From: Henriciella aquimarina
Lineage (GTDB): Bacteria; Pseudomonadota; Alphaproteobacteria; Caulobacterales; Hyphomonadaceae
Direction of reading: 5' to 3'
Assembly: GCF_002088975.1 (NCBI RefSeq)
Contig: NZ_NCST01000112.1
Coordinates: forward strand, 1 to 64,000
Length of the DNA: 64,000 nt
Under the pieces are notes generated by a model that saw nothing but the letters and a program-made list of their open reading frames with translations, was not told where the DNA came from and ran no database searches. Shown piece by piece: positions 19,317-28,649 of the stretch; within the stretch, counting starts at the first letter, position 1; each line of letters begins with the position of its first letter. A program made the position numbers and the translations under genes.

Positions 19317-20171
19317 TCAGGTTTCGTCTGCGACGGTGTTTGACAGAACGCCCAGTCCTTCGATCTCCACCTCGCAGACGTCTCCCGGTTTCATGAACAC
19401 CTTGGGGTCGCGTGCGACACCGACCCCGGCCGGGGTGCCCGAGATGATGATATCACCGGGGCGCAGCGTGAAGGCTTCCGAGATGCATGCGATCAGCGTC
19501 GGTACATCGAAGATCATCTGATCGGTCGAGGCGCTCTGCATGACCTCGCCATTGAGACGGGTCTCAATGTGAAGACCAGATGCGCCCAGTGGAAGCTCGT
19601 CTGCGGTCACGAAAGCCGGGCCGAAGCTACCGGACTGATCGAAATTCTTCCCCATCAGCCACTGTCCGGACTTCATCTGATAGTCGCGGATCGAGCCGTC
19701 ATTGAAGATCGAGTATCCGGCCACGTGGTCCAATGCATCGGCCTTGGTGATGTGGCGCCCGGCCTTGCCGATGACGATGACAAGTTCGCCTTCATAATCG
19801 AACATGTCCGAGACTTTCGGACGAATGAGCGGATGCTTGTGACCGACCCAAGATGAGGGGTAGCGATTGAACAGGACCGGGTAGGCTGGTGGTTCGAAGT
19901 CGGCCTCGGCAGCATGGTCGACATAGTTCAAGCCAACCGCGATTGCCTTCGAACACGCCATGAAGGGTGGCAGATAGTCGATGCCTGCAAGCGGGTGGCG
20001 GACCGTGGATGAAGCCGCCGCCGAGCTGGCGCGTGCCATGAAGTCCGGCGAAGACTGAACCAGCTCATCGAGCGTGGAAGGCAGGCCAGCTTCGGTCAGG
20101 TCTATGACTTCATCCTTCTCCTGAAGCCCGAGTCTCGGTCCTGTCTCTGACATGAAATTCAGGAGGCGCAT
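19317..20171 (-). CDS. Fumarylacetoacetate hydrolase family protein
   Basis: The 284-residue enzyme has the FAH C-terminal domain: metal-binding acidic residues in FDYEGELVIVIGK and NDGSIRD, plus GLNYVDHAAE and the TPAGVGVARDP ending. Members hydrolyse or decarboxylate beta-diketo acids at the end of aromatic catabolic routes, or act as acylpyruvases; substrate cannot be told. A distinct N-terminal domain (1-70) is present, as in the 2-hydroxyhepta-2,4-diene-1,7-dioate isomerase group. It is divergent from a GntR regulator, with a 20-bp palindrome in between, so it is probably that regulator's target. Confidence 0.88.
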   Translation of the reverse strand: MRLLNFMSETGPRLGLQEKDEVIDLTEAGLPSTLDELVQSSPDFMARASSAAASSTVRHPLAGIDYLPPFMACSKAIAVGLNYVDHAAEADFEPPAYPVLFNRYPSSWVGHKHPLIRPKVSDMFDYEGELVIVIGKAGRHITKADALDHVAGYSIFNDGSIRDYQMKSGQWLMGKNFDQSGSFGPAFVTADELPLGASGLHIETRLNGEVMQSASTDQMIFDVPTLIACISEAFTLRPGDIIISGTPAGVGVARDPKVFMKPGDVCEVEIEGLGVLSNTVADET

Positions 20172-20205
20172 GCGGTCATTCCCCTTTGCTGCAGAATGCC
20201 AACGG

Positions 20206-20225
20206 ACAAATAATATATTATTTGT
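20206..20225. promoter_or_regulatory. Perfect 20-bp AT-rich palindrome, likely GntR operator
   Basis: ACAAATAATATATTATTTGT is a perfect palindrome in an otherwise GC-rich window. It sits between the FAH start (20171) and the GntR start (20293), where a shared operator would be expected. The adjoining 20230-20243 (CAACATATTATATG) is AT-rich and may contain the -10 elements. Confidence 0.6.
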
Positions 20226-20292
20226 TCCGTCAACATATTATATGGCCAGAGAGGCGAAGTCATAGTGAAACGTGAACAAGGGAGGAGAGATC

Positions 20293-20934
20293 TTGTCGGC
20301 GCCGGAAACTCAGGTCGAGCAGGTCATCGCCCGCTTGCGCAGGAACATCGTCTCGGCGCGGCTCATGCCGGGTGCCAAGCTCAACATTGCCACGCTGGCC
20401 CAGGAAGTTGGCGTCAGCGCAGGCGCGGTCCGGGAAGGCCTTGCGGCGCTTCAGGCTGAGGGGCTTGTGCAGGCCGAGCCCCGCCGTGGGTTCCGGGTCG
20501 CCGGCATTTCGCGAAGTGACCTCTCGGAATTGACCGAGGCGCGCGTGGCGATCGAGCGGCTATGCCTTGAAGGCTCGATCAAACGCGGCGGAATCGATTG
20601 GGAAAGCAACTGCCGACGGGCTTTCGAATCTTTGTCGGAGCAGTCGGTCTCCGAGGCTGCGGGCATGCAGGCACACGAGAGATTTCACCATGCCCTGGTC
20701 TCGGCATGCGGGAACCGTTGGCTTCTGAAGATGCAGCGGATGTTATACGCCCAGTCGGAACGCTATCGTCACCTCAGCATCCGATTTGCCAGCCCGTCGC
20801 GCGATGTGCTCGGCGAACATGGGCAGATCCTCGACGCAGTCCTTTCCCGCGACACGGAAAAAGCCACGACGCTTCTCGATCACCACCTGCGTGAAACGGC
20901 CCGTCAGCTTTTACAGACTGATTTCCTGACCTGA
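20293..20934 (+). CDS. GntR/FadR-type transcriptional regulator
   Basis: A 213-residue repressor-type protein: winged helix-turn-helix at about residues 10-70 (LAQEVGVSAGAVREGLAALQAEGLV) and an all-helical FCD effector domain (about 80-205) with metal-binding His residues in ERFHHAL and the DHHLRE ending. FCD proteins usually sense carboxylic acids. The TTG at 20293 follows GGAGGAGAG; a GTG seven codons upstream has no ribosome site. It is divergent from the FAH gene and probably controls it and itself through the palindrome at 20206. Confidence 0.88.
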   Translation: MSAPETQVEQVIARLRRNIVSARLMPGAKLNIATLAQEVGVSAGAVREGLAALQAEGLVQAEPRRGFRVAGISRSDLSELTEARVAIERLCLEGSIKRGGIDWESNCRRAFESLSEQSVSEAAGMQAHERFHHALVSACGNRWLLKMQRMLYAQSERYRHLSIRFASPSRDVLGEHGQILDAVLSRDTEKATTLLDHHLRETARQLLQTDFLT

Positions 20935-21334
20935 TGACAGCGCCGAATCGTGCGGAAGTCCCGTTGCTGATCGGAGCAGCAGACTGCCAGCGAAGTTGGA
21001 GTTTCAAGCGTCAACGCAATGCCTCGCCGCGGACCAAAGGGGGTAGAGTTCCGCTTCAGTTCCGGTTGCGCTCACGTTGAATCTGCAGGCAAGCAAAACA
21101 TGCGGTGTGCGTGGCAGTTGATTAGAAGGTAGGCAAGGTCCTCGTCTTTTGCAGCGCGGGAGGGCTGTTCGCATCTGAGGTTTGGTAAGGAATGGGGCTG
21201 ATTTTGCCTCTTCAAACTGGAAGTCGCACTCCATAAAGGCGTGACGACAGGATGCGTTTGCAGTAAGCCTCCAGCCGCTGTCGTTGCAACAGATGGTAGA
21301 GGCGTTCAAGGAATATAAGGGGCAAGCCGTCGAT
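20935..21334. other. Intergenic region without recognisable features
   Basis: About 400 bp between the GntR gene and the GT-C-like gene. I see no convincing ORF, hairpin or repeat. The frame of the downstream gene is open from 21284, so part of this stretch may be coding if a TTG or an earlier ATG is used. Confidence 0.35.
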
Positions 21335-22897
21335 ATGAGATCTTATCTCAAAAAGTATAAAAGCAGTTTGTTGGGCTTTGTGGAGTCCCCGCCAAAATTA
21401 AGCGCCGCCAATTTGTTTGCCATCCTTATGGCTATTCTTTTTTTGTACACCCTGTTCTCGTTTCTGGGCGTCTATTTCAACTCGGGGTACCTGATCGAAT
21501 TCAGATCATTCGCCCAAATTGATACGGTCCTTGCCTTCAGGGATGGGAGGAACCCGTTTGCCGAGGAAGACCCCGCCGGGGCGTCTAACTTATATACCTT
21601 CTTGTGGCCTTTGGGATTGGCGATTCTTTCCCGGATACTTTTCCTTGATGATATTTCGAGTATTATTGTGCTCGCCCGTCTTGTGAGCGCGGCAACGATG
21701 TTTGTTGCGTTTGCTGCTGTTTTGCGGGTCGCTACGGCACAGAAAAAGCCCTTCGTGGTAACTGTGACGGCGCTCTTCGTGCTTCTCATGATCAACCTCA
21801 TCAGGATAGTCCTTGGTGAGTGGTCATACGGCGCCGGACTGAATATTTCAGTCGTGGCGCTCATGTACTGGGTCTCCAGCAGCAAGAATCTGCGCTCGTT
21901 TTCGTGTTTTCTTGCGCTGATCTTTCTTGCGTCGATGATGAAGTTTTACTTCGTTTTCGTGTCGGCCCCGATCGTGATTTCGTTTTTATATGAGTACATC
22001 CGCGCATACGGGCGGGAGGCACATATTGCGATCGGAAAACTCGCAATTGTTGCTGCAGCGTTCAGTGTGGTGATCGCGGTTATTCACATTCTTTTTCCCA
22101 CCTATTTCGCGCATGCGTTTGGCGTACATGCGCTCATTTTCAATCAGAGCGGAGGTCTGCTGATAGAACTGCGCGGCGTCATGGGGATTGCCCCATGGAT
22201 TTACCTTCCTCTGGCGCTTTTTGTTCTCAGAGGGTCAGGTGGAACCGGAAAGGTCCTTGAACGGCTGGGCCTTATTCTGACGTTCTCTCTCGTGACGTTC
22301 TATTTCGGGCGTCACTCAGGCAATGCGGTCACCTATACGGCGAATATACTCGGCCCATTGGCGGTTTGGGCGCTCATAAGTGCGCCACGGGCCGCGACGA
22401 GGACGACATCCGAGCTCGTCTTGGTCCTCGTCGTGGTCATGTTTGCCATTGTTCCCCACGCGCGCTTCGGTCTGATTTCGGGTGAAAAGGTCGCCCAGAA
22501 CCGCGAGACGATTAAGGCGGTCGAGACTGTTCTGGACTCTGTCGAGTCACGGAAAGTCTACGTGCCAGCCGTATTGAGTTATCTCGGCAGAGAGCGCGAT
22601 TACGAATATGTCGATTCAGGCAATCGGGAATATATCGCCTTGTGGAACAGCCGGCGGGAAACTTTGAAGGAGCGGTTTCCTTTCAGCATCGCTGGGCGCC
22701 TTTTTTCTTGGCAGGACAAGACGATTAACGACATGGCCTATTACGATCAGGCCCTGGAGTTCGACGTCGTCATTTGCAGTCTTCGGTGTCGCCACTTCCT
22801 TAAAAATGCGGGGTATGTCGAGGATCGCGAATTGGGGCGTCTGACAGCAGCATGGTCGGGGCAGGAGCATCGCGTGGTGTTGCTGCGCAAACCGTAA
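21335..22897 (+). CDS. Polytopic membrane protein, GT-C glycosyltransferase-like
   Basis: A 520-residue protein with roughly nine to eleven hydrophobic helices up to about residue 395 and a soluble C-terminal part, probably periplasmic. An early polar loop after the first helix contains SFAQIDTVLAFRDGRNPF, where GT-C enzymes such as ArnT or PMT relatives keep their catalytic acid; I infer a lipid-linked sugar transferase but cannot name donor or acceptor. The gene is visibly less GC-rich and has less biased codons than its neighbours, suggesting recent acquisition. Start is uncertain: ATG 21335 has AAGGGG 12 bp upstream; ATG 21293 or TTG 21284 would lengthen it. Confidence 0.6.
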   Translation: MRSYLKKYKSSLLGFVESPPKLSAANLFAILMAILFLYTLFSFLGVYFNSGYLIEFRSFAQIDTVLAFRDGRNPFAEEDPAGASNLYTFLWPLGLAILSRILFLDDISSIIVLARLVSAATMFVAFAAVLRVATAQKKPFVVTVTALFVLLMINLIRIVLGEWSYGAGLNISVVALMYWVSSSKNLRSFSCFLALIFLASMMKFYFVFVSAPIVISFLYEYIRAYGREAHIAIGKLAIVAAAFSVVIAVIHILFPTYFAHAFGVHALIFNQSGGLLIELRGVMGIAPWIYLPLALFVLRGSGGTGKVLERLGLILTFSLVTFYFGRHSGNAVTYTANILGPLAVWALISAPRAATRTTSELVLVLVVVMFAIVPHARFGLISGEKVAQNRETIKAVETVLDSVESRKVYVPAVLSYLGRERDYEYVDSGNREYIALWNSRRETLKERFPFSIAGRLFSWQDKTINDMAYYDQALEFDVVICSLRCRHFLKNAGYVEDRELGRLTAAWSGQEHRVVLLRKP

Positions 22898-23058
22898 AGG
22901 CGTGATGGGACCGACCTGGGCCCTTTTCACCGACATATGTCGGCGCCCGCGCAGTGATTTGATCTGGCTCGAGGGCTGTCTCTTCTTTCATGGTATGCGT
23001 GGAAGCTGAAGCCGCGTCCGGTGGGATCGGCCTTGAGTTAGTCAACTAGGTCTCATGA

Positions 23059-26000
23059 ATGCAGCCCGCGCGGTCCCAGAGCAGCTTAACGTTTGATCAC
23101 CGCCTTGAGCCGCACGTGCGTGTTCATCATGCCATTTCCGGCCGGACACGCTTGCGGCTGCCACCACTTCAAGGCCGCGGGGATATCCTCAGCCAGCTAA
23201 CCCGGCAGGTTCGCTTGCGTCCCGGCATTCTGTCGGCAGAGTGTAATCCCTGGTCCGGGGCGATCCTGATCCACCATGACAAGGCGCTCACGCCGGAAGC
23301 CATTGCGTCATATGTTCGCGAGCTCTGGCGAACAGGGCCCAAGGAGGGCGCGTCGCTGACGCTGGTTAGCCAGAAGGCCTGGGGGGAAGGGGGCGGCAAT
23401 CTCGGCCTGTCCGGGGCTGAGGAAACGTTCTGGCACAGCCTGCCTGTTACAGAGGCCTTGTCCGCCTTCGTCAGCCCCGAAGGCCTGAGCGAGACAGAAG
23501 CCTTGTCGCGGCTGGAACAATACGGGGAAAACCGCCTCCCGGTGGCTGCGGGTACGCCTTTTGGCATCCGGCTGGCCGGTCAGTTCAGATCGCTCCCGGT
23601 TGCCCTTTTGGCCGGATCGGCCGTGCTCTCGCTGGCAACCGGAGGGCTGTTCGATGCCGCTTTGACACTGGGAGTTATCGGGCTGAATGCCGGGATCGGC
23701 CTGTCGACGGAAAACTGGACCGCCAAACTGATCGAGCGCCTAACGCGCCCCGCGGATCTGGAGGTCACTGTCCGGCGGGATGGACGCGATGTTTTGCGCC
23801 GTGCCTCGCAGATTGTGCCGGGAGACTGGGTTGTCCTGTCGCTAGGTATGGCCGTGCCTGCCGATGCGAGATTGGTCGAGGCCGAGGCCCTCAACGTCGA
23901 TGAGTCGGCCCTCACCGGTGAAAGCGTTCCCGTCCTGAAGGATGCCGGCACAGCCGTCGATCCGGATGCACTGCTTGCGGACCGACGGACCATGGTGTTC
24001 GCGAATACGATCGTGACCGGTGGCCGGGGCCTTGCCATCGTCACCGCGACAGGGACAGCGACCGAAACCGGACGCCTCCGCCTGCTGATGGAGGGCACGG
24101 AGCCCCCGAGACCGCCGCTGGAGCGCGCCCTTGATGAGCTTGGTGCGAAACTGACCCTGGCCAGCCTCGGCGCATCGGGTGCCATGGCCCTGATACTGCT
24201 GGCCCGCGGCCAGCCTGTGCCGGTTGTCGTGCGCAGCGCCATCGCGCTCGCGGTTTCAGCCATACCCGAGGGCCTGCCAGCGCTGGCGGCGACGGCCAAG
24301 GCTTTGACCGCGCGTGAAATGGCGCGCGAAGGGGCCTTCCTTCGCAACATCAATGTGCTTGAGACGACCGCCAATCTGGACATTCTCTGCTTCGACAAGA
24401 CCGGCACGCTGACGGTCAACCGGATGGAGGCGACAAGCCTCTCGACCGTGCGGAGCCGTAAGGCGTTGAGGGATGGGCCACTGGCTGAGGAGATGCACGA
24501 GGCCGCCCGGATCGCCGCTCTCTGCAACGATGCGGTGCCGGGGGAGGACGGCACGTCCTATCATGGCTCGGGCACCGAGATTGCGCTGCTGAAATTCGCG
24601 CAAGCTTCCGGGCTCGACCTTGCCGAACTCGAGGCCGTCTACGAGCGTGTCGATACACTGGAGCGATCATCTGGTCGCCTCTACATGGCGACCGAACATC
24701 ACCATGAAGAGGGTGTCCTCCTTGCCATCAAGGGGGCGCCGGAACAGGTGCTCTCCATGTGTTCGCATGTCCGCGATGGCACCCGCACGCGGACCTTGGG
24801 CAAGGTTTCGCGGGAAAAGATCCTCCATGAAAATCAGGCCATGGCACGAGAGGGGCTACGTGTGCTCGCTCTGGCGCGCGGGCAGGGGCGGCGTCTCTCT
24901 GACGGACCGCTCGAGGGGCTGGAATGGCTGGGGCTGATCGGTCTCAGCGATCCGCTCCGCCCGGAAGCGGGCGAGGCCATCGAAACCTTCAGGGCGGCTG
25001 GCTTGCACCGCGTCATCCTGACGGGCGACCAGGCAAACACGGCGGCCAAGCTTGCTGGCGACCTCGGCCTGGGGAGCGGGACGCTGGAGGTCATCGACAT
25101 GGCCGACCTGCGCCACAAATCCCTGACACAGGCCGAGCTGGCGGCGCTTGCTATCTCGGGCCAAGTCTTCGCTCGCGTCAGCCCGTCAGACAAGCTTGAT
25201 ATCATTCGCGCCTTGCAGTCGCAGGGCCATGTCGTCGGTATGACGGGCGATGGCGTCAATGATGGTCCCGCCCTGCGTGCGGCGGATGTGGGCTTTGCCA
25301 TGGGCCGCTCCGGCACCGACATCGCCCGCGAGGTGGCGGATATCGTGATCGCGGACGACGATCTGCGTGCGCTTGCCAAGACCATCCAGCGCGGCCGGGC
25401 CGCCGAGGAAAATCTGCGGCGCGCCGTGCGCTTCCTGGCGGCTACGAATGCGAGCGAGATCAGCCTCTTGTTAGGCGAAGCGCTGGCAAGCCCGGGGTCG
25501 ATGACGACGCCAGCGGAGATGTTCTGGCTCAACCTCGTCACCGATGTGTTTCCCGCTCTTGGCTTTGCCATGGCACCGCCAGCCGATGACCTGATGACGC
25601 GCCCGCCGCGTGGCACGGATGCGGGCATCTTCTCGCGCCGCGAGCTGCGAGAGCTTCTTGAAGAGGCCGTAGCAATTTCTGGCCCGACCCTTCTTGGATA
25701 TGCACTGAATTTGAGGCGTTTCGGGGCGGGACCGCGTACGCGTGGACTGACCTTCCTGTCGCTGGCTGCCAACCAGTTCGCTTATGCCCTGAAACTTGGC
25801 CAGAACGGCAAGGAACCGCTCGCGAAGCGCCGGTCGGTTCATATGGGAGTGGGCGTCAGCTATGGACTGCTCGCGCTGCCATTTGTGTTCCCGCCCCTGC
25901 GGCGCGCCATCCAGATCGCGGCGCCCCGCCCGCATGAAGCCGCACTTGCCATCTCGGTCAGTCTGGCGTCGCCAGCTTTGCGCCGGGTCATGCCCGCGCC

Positions 26001-26079
26001 AGCCGCTGACAGGATTGCTCTGGCTGTGCGCACGGCCTACTTCGCCAGTCAGGCCTTTGCCCCGCGCCGTGCGCGTTAG
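23059..26079 (+). CDS. P-type cation-transporting ATPase (P2-like, with N-terminal HMA-like region)
   Basis: This 1006-residue pump has an N-terminal ferredoxin-like region (about residues 18-95, without a CxxC metal site), then a cation-ATPase N-domain, actuator loop TGES (286-289), M4 motif AIPEGLP (401-407), phosphorylation site D446 in DKTGTLT, and the GDGVND hinge. The M6 segment LNLVTDVFPAL keeps the Asn and Asp that bind Ca2+ in SERCA-type pumps. There is no CPC motif, so it is not a heavy-metal P1B pump. Ca2+, Mn2+ or a monovalent ion are possible. Its stop overlaps the convergent DUF5132-like gene by three bases; related pumps are often found beside such proteins. Confidence 0.88.
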   Translation: MQPARSQSSLTFDHRLEPHVRVHHAISGRTRLRLPPLQGRGDILSQLTRQVRLRPGILSAECNPWSGAILIHHDKALTPEAIASYVRELWRTGPKEGASLTLVSQKAWGEGGGNLGLSGAEETFWHSLPVTEALSAFVSPEGLSETEALSRLEQYGENRLPVAAGTPFGIRLAGQFRSLPVALLAGSAVLSLATGGLFDAALTLGVIGLNAGIGLSTENWTAKLIERLTRPADLEVTVRRDGRDVLRRASQIVPGDWVVLSLGMAVPADARLVEAEALNVDESALTGESVPVLKDAGTAVDPDALLADRRTMVFANTIVTGGRGLAIVTATGTATETGRLRLLMEGTEPPRPPLERALDELGAKLTLASLGASGAMALILLARGQPVPVVVRSAIALAVSAIPEGLPALAATAKALTAREMAREGAFLRNINVLETTANLDILCFDKTGTLTVNRMEATSLSTVRSRKALRDGPLAEEMHEAARIAALCNDAVPGEDGTSYHGSGTEIALLKFAQASGLDLAELEAVYERVDTLERSSGRLYMATEHHHEEGVLLAIKGAPEQVLSMCSHVRDGTRTRTLGKVSREKILHENQAMAREGLRVLALARGQGRRLSDGPLEGLEWLGLIGLSDPLRPEAGEAIETFRAAGLHRVILTGDQANTAAKLAGDLGLGSGTLEVIDMADLRHKSLTQAELAALAISGQVFARVSPSDKLDIIRALQSQGHVVGMTGDGVNDGPALRAADVGFAMGRSGTDIAREVADIVIADDDLRALAKTIQRGRAAEENLRRAVRFLAATNASEISLLLGEALASPGSMTTPAEMFWLNLVTDVFPALGFAMAPPADDLMTRPPRGTDAGIFSRRELRELLEEAVAISGPTLLGYALNLRRFGAGPRTRGLTFLSLAANQFAYALKLGQNGKEPLAKRRSVHMGVGVSYGLLALPFVFPPLRRAIQIAAPRPHEAALAISVSLASPALRRVMPAPAADRIALAVRTAYFASQAFAPRRAR

Positions 26080-26399
26080 CCGAGCTTTTCTTCGGGGCTG
26101 GTGTGCGGGGTTTCCGGCGCTGACGGCGCCTGTGTCGCGTCGCCATCCGGTTGAGGGGGCGCGGCTTGCCGGGGCCGCATTTCGGCCCGGGCCTCGGCAA
26201 CGAGGTCCTCGAAATCGTCCATTGCTTCGGCAGCAGCCCGGCGCATGAGGTCATAGCCGGAGAGGCCGAGTTTGAGGCCTTCACGCAGGTGCGGTCGTGC
26301 GGCCCGCATGACACGCGGCGCGACCACAACAGCGCCTGCAGTCACGACGCCCGCTCCCACAAGGAAACCAAGCCCGGCCAGTCTCGAAAACGCACCCAT
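26076..26399 (-). CDS. Small membrane protein, DUF5132-like
   Basis: A 107-residue protein with one glycine-rich hydrophobic helix (residues 3-27) and an amphipathic, acidic segment ending DFEDLVAEARAEM, followed by a Pro-rich tail. The pattern (membrane helix, APRVMRAARP, LKLGLSGYDLMRRAAAEA, EDLVAEARAE) resembles DUF5132 proteins, which I recall beside HMA-domain P-type ATPases; this gene lies convergent to one. ATG 26399 is preferred because it begins directly at the helix; the frame is open to 26444. The function is unknown, and a regulatory or partner role for the pump is only inferred. Confidence 0.65.
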   Translation of the reverse strand: MGAFSRLAGLGFLVGAGVVTAGAVVVAPRVMRAARPHLREGLKLGLSGYDLMRRAAAEAMDDFEDLVAEARAEMRPRQAAPPQPDGDATQAPSAPETPHTSPEEKLG

Positions 26400-26546
26400 A
26401 TCTCTGCCACCTTTGATTGCAGGGTCATCCTGAATTTTAAGCATAGAGGCCTTCGGCTTCCAGTGCCTTGTGCGGGATCAAGTCTCTTGAATTTCGCAGA
26501 GACATTTGCGCCAGTGGGAAGCACCAATGGCGAGGAGCGTGCAAAG

Positions 26547-27812
26547 ATGAGCCAGGACGCAAACAAGATGACGCAAAAGACGGCAGGCCCGTCATTGCCC
26601 ATGATGCGCGCTTTCGCACTGGGGCTCCTCTTCCTCATGAGCGGGCTCTACATCCTGTCGATTGCCATGCAGGGCGATGGAGCCTGGTGGGGCTATCTAC
26701 GGGCCTTTTCCGAGGCGGCCATGGTGGGCGGGCTGGCAGACTGGTTTGCCGTCACCGCCATTTTTCGCCGGCCCTTCGGGCTGCCCATTCCACATACGGC
26801 GGTTATCCAGCGCAACAAGGACCGGATTGCCGATGCGCTGGGTGACTTTGTTGCGGTGAACTTCCTCTCGCCAGAGATTGTCCGCGAACGGGTGGAGGAC
26901 CAGAAGCTGAGCCGTGCGGTGGCAGAGCATGCGGCGGAACCTGAGACGGCGCGCCGGGTCGCTGACGGCATTGTCGATGCCATCCCGGCCCTGATCGACC
27001 TGATGGATGATGAAGCCGTCAGCGGTTTCATGCGCAAGCAGGCCGAGGCCTATTCGCGCGATGCCGATCTTGGCGAACTGGTCGGAAATCTGCTGACCCT
27101 GGTGACCGAACACGGCCACCATCAGATCATTCTCGATGCCTTCCTGGCGGAGGCCTGGCGGGCCCTTGAGGAAAACGAGGCCACGATTCGCCAACAGGTC
27201 CGCTCACGAACCTTCTGGGCCTGGCGTCTCGTTTCGCTGGACAAGCAGGCTGCGAATGCCATGATCGGCTCGGTTGAGGATGTGCTTGAAGCGATGGCGC
27301 GCGATCCCGAACATCCCGGGCGTCAGCGGATTACCGACGCCATCCAGAAGTTTGCGGACGATATCGGGACGTCTCCCGAACTGCGCGCCCAGATCCAGTC
27401 CGGCATCGTTGACGTGCTTGAGCACCCGTCCGTCCTGGCCTTCTTCAGGAGCCTTTGGGGCACGCTGAAGCAGACGGTCCAGACAACGGCGAGCGACAGG
27501 AATGCGGCCGTCCGGCAGGATTTGTCGCGCGCCATCGAGCGTTTCGGGGCCGCCCTCAATGCCGAGACGGAAACGCAGGAGGCGCTGGACCGGAGGCTGC
27601 GGGCCCTGCTTGTCGATCTCGCCGACCGGCATGGCCAGGACATCGGCCACCTGATCTCTGAAACCATCCATAGCTGGGACACCAAAACAGTGGTGACCAA
27701 GCTGGAGCAGAGTGTCGGGCCGGACCTTCAATATATTCGCATCAATGGCACGCTGATCGGCGGACTTATCGGCCTTTCCATCCACCAGCTCACCATCCTG
27801 TTCGCGCACTGA
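26547..27812 (+). CDS. DUF445 (YjiN-like) membrane protein
   Basis: A 421-residue protein with a hydrophobic hairpin near the N-terminus (about residues 17-40), the DUF445 signature GGLADWFAVTAIFRRP, a long helical soluble part and a C-terminal hydrophobic helix (about 400-421). This is the layout of the inner-membrane DUF445 family, whose function is unknown. ATG 26547 has GAGGAG upstream; the open frame extends further but crosses the promoter region shared with the DUF5132-like gene. It ends 16 bp before the convergent SDR gene. Confidence 0.85.
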   Translation: MSQDANKMTQKTAGPSLPMMRAFALGLLFLMSGLYILSIAMQGDGAWWGYLRAFSEAAMVGGLADWFAVTAIFRRPFGLPIPHTAVIQRNKDRIADALGDFVAVNFLSPEIVRERVEDQKLSRAVAEHAAEPETARRVADGIVDAIPALIDLMDDEAVSGFMRKQAEAYSRDADLGELVGNLLTLVTEHGHHQIILDAFLAEAWRALEENEATIRQQVRSRTFWAWRLVSLDKQAANAMIGSVEDVLEAMARDPEHPGRQRITDAIQKFADDIGTSPELRAQIQSGIVDVLEHPSVLAFFRSLWGTLKQTVQTTASDRNAAVRQDLSRAIERFGAALNAETETQEALDRRLRALLVDLADRHGQDIGHLISETIHSWDTKTVVTKLEQSVGPDLQYIRINGTLIGGLIGLSIHQLTILFAH

Positions 27813-27828
27813 GACCGCCGCTCTCGGA

Positions 27829-28593
27829 TCAAAGGTTCCGGATGATGGAACTGATGCCGCCATCGATCACAAAGTCAGACCCGGTGACCCAGGCGGCTTC
27901 ATCCGAAGCCAGATAGAGCGCGATATAGGCAATGTCTTCGGGCTTTCCCGCGCGCCCGACCGGCTGGATGCGGTTCATGTCGGCCAGCTGTTCCGGTGAG
28001 ACTGCGCCCATGGCGGGGGTGATGATCGTGCCGGGCGAAATCGTATTCGCACGGATGCCGAGAGAGGCCCCCTCGGCGGCCAGCTGCTTGGTCATGGCGA
28101 GGATGCCGCCCTTGGCGGCGGCATGGGCGGCCTGGCCGATCGCGCCATAGCCGCGATGAGCGGTGACAGAGGCTGTATTGATGATCGCCCCGCCGCCTTG
28201 ATCCAGAAAATGCCGCCAGGCCGGGCTCACCGTATGGAAGATAATGTCGAGTTCAGCCCGGATCGTGTGGCTCCACTCATCCTGGGTCATCTCTCCCATG
28301 AAGCTCATCCTGGGATTGCCGGCATTGTTGTAGAGGACATCGATCCGGCCCGTCCGGTCGAGCCCGTTCTGGATCCATTGCGCGGCTGCGGCCGGGTCCG
28401 TCAGGTCGACCAGGAAGGAGTCCATCTTGCCGCCAGCCGTGCGCACGAGGTCGACGGTTTCATTGGCCTCGCTTTCCTTGATGTCGCACCCGATTATGTG
28501 CGCACCTTCACGCGCGAACACTTCCGCTGCGGCGCGGCCCTGACCGCCGGCCGTGCCCGTAATGAAGACAGTTTTGTTTTCCAGACGTCCCAT
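27829..28593 (-). CDS. Short-chain dehydrogenase with HxxxK active site (SDR 1)
   Basis: A 254-residue NAD(P)-dependent SDR: cofactor motif TGTAGGQG (12-19), NNAG (89-92), active-site Ser142, then His157-x3-Lys161 where nearly all family members have Tyr-x3-Lys. The remainder (PGTIITPAMG, SDEAAWVTG, DGG ending) is normal, so the fold is intact. The substitution may alter chemistry or pH preference or mark a subgroup. Start ATG 28593 follows GAGGAGAGG. The upstream SDR 2 is on the same strand 57 bp away, so they form an operon divergent from the TonB receptor at 29762. Confidence 0.9.
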   Translation of the reverse strand: MGRLENKTVFITGTAGGQGRAAAEVFAREGAHIIGCDIKESEANETVDLVRTAGGKMDSFLVDLTDPAAAAQWIQNGLDRTGRIDVLYNNAGNPRMSFMGEMTQDEWSHTIRAELDIIFHTVSPAWRHFLDQGGGAIINTASVTAHRGYGAIGQAAHAAAKGGILAMTKQLAAEGASLGIRANTISPGTIITPAMGAVSPEQLADMNRIQPVGRAGKPEDIAYIALYLASDEAAWVTGSDFVIDGGISSIIRNL

Positions 28594-28649
28594 TCGCCTC
28601 TCCTCTTCCGATACTCCCAACCTCTGACATCGCAAATGCGCTTCGGTGC

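Noticed and set aside
22930-22943. Palindrome CCGACATATGTCGG before the P-type ATPase
   Set aside because: It is a perfect 14-bp dyad, but it could equally be part of the preceding gene's terminator region and has no T-run or second copy; not enough to call an operator.
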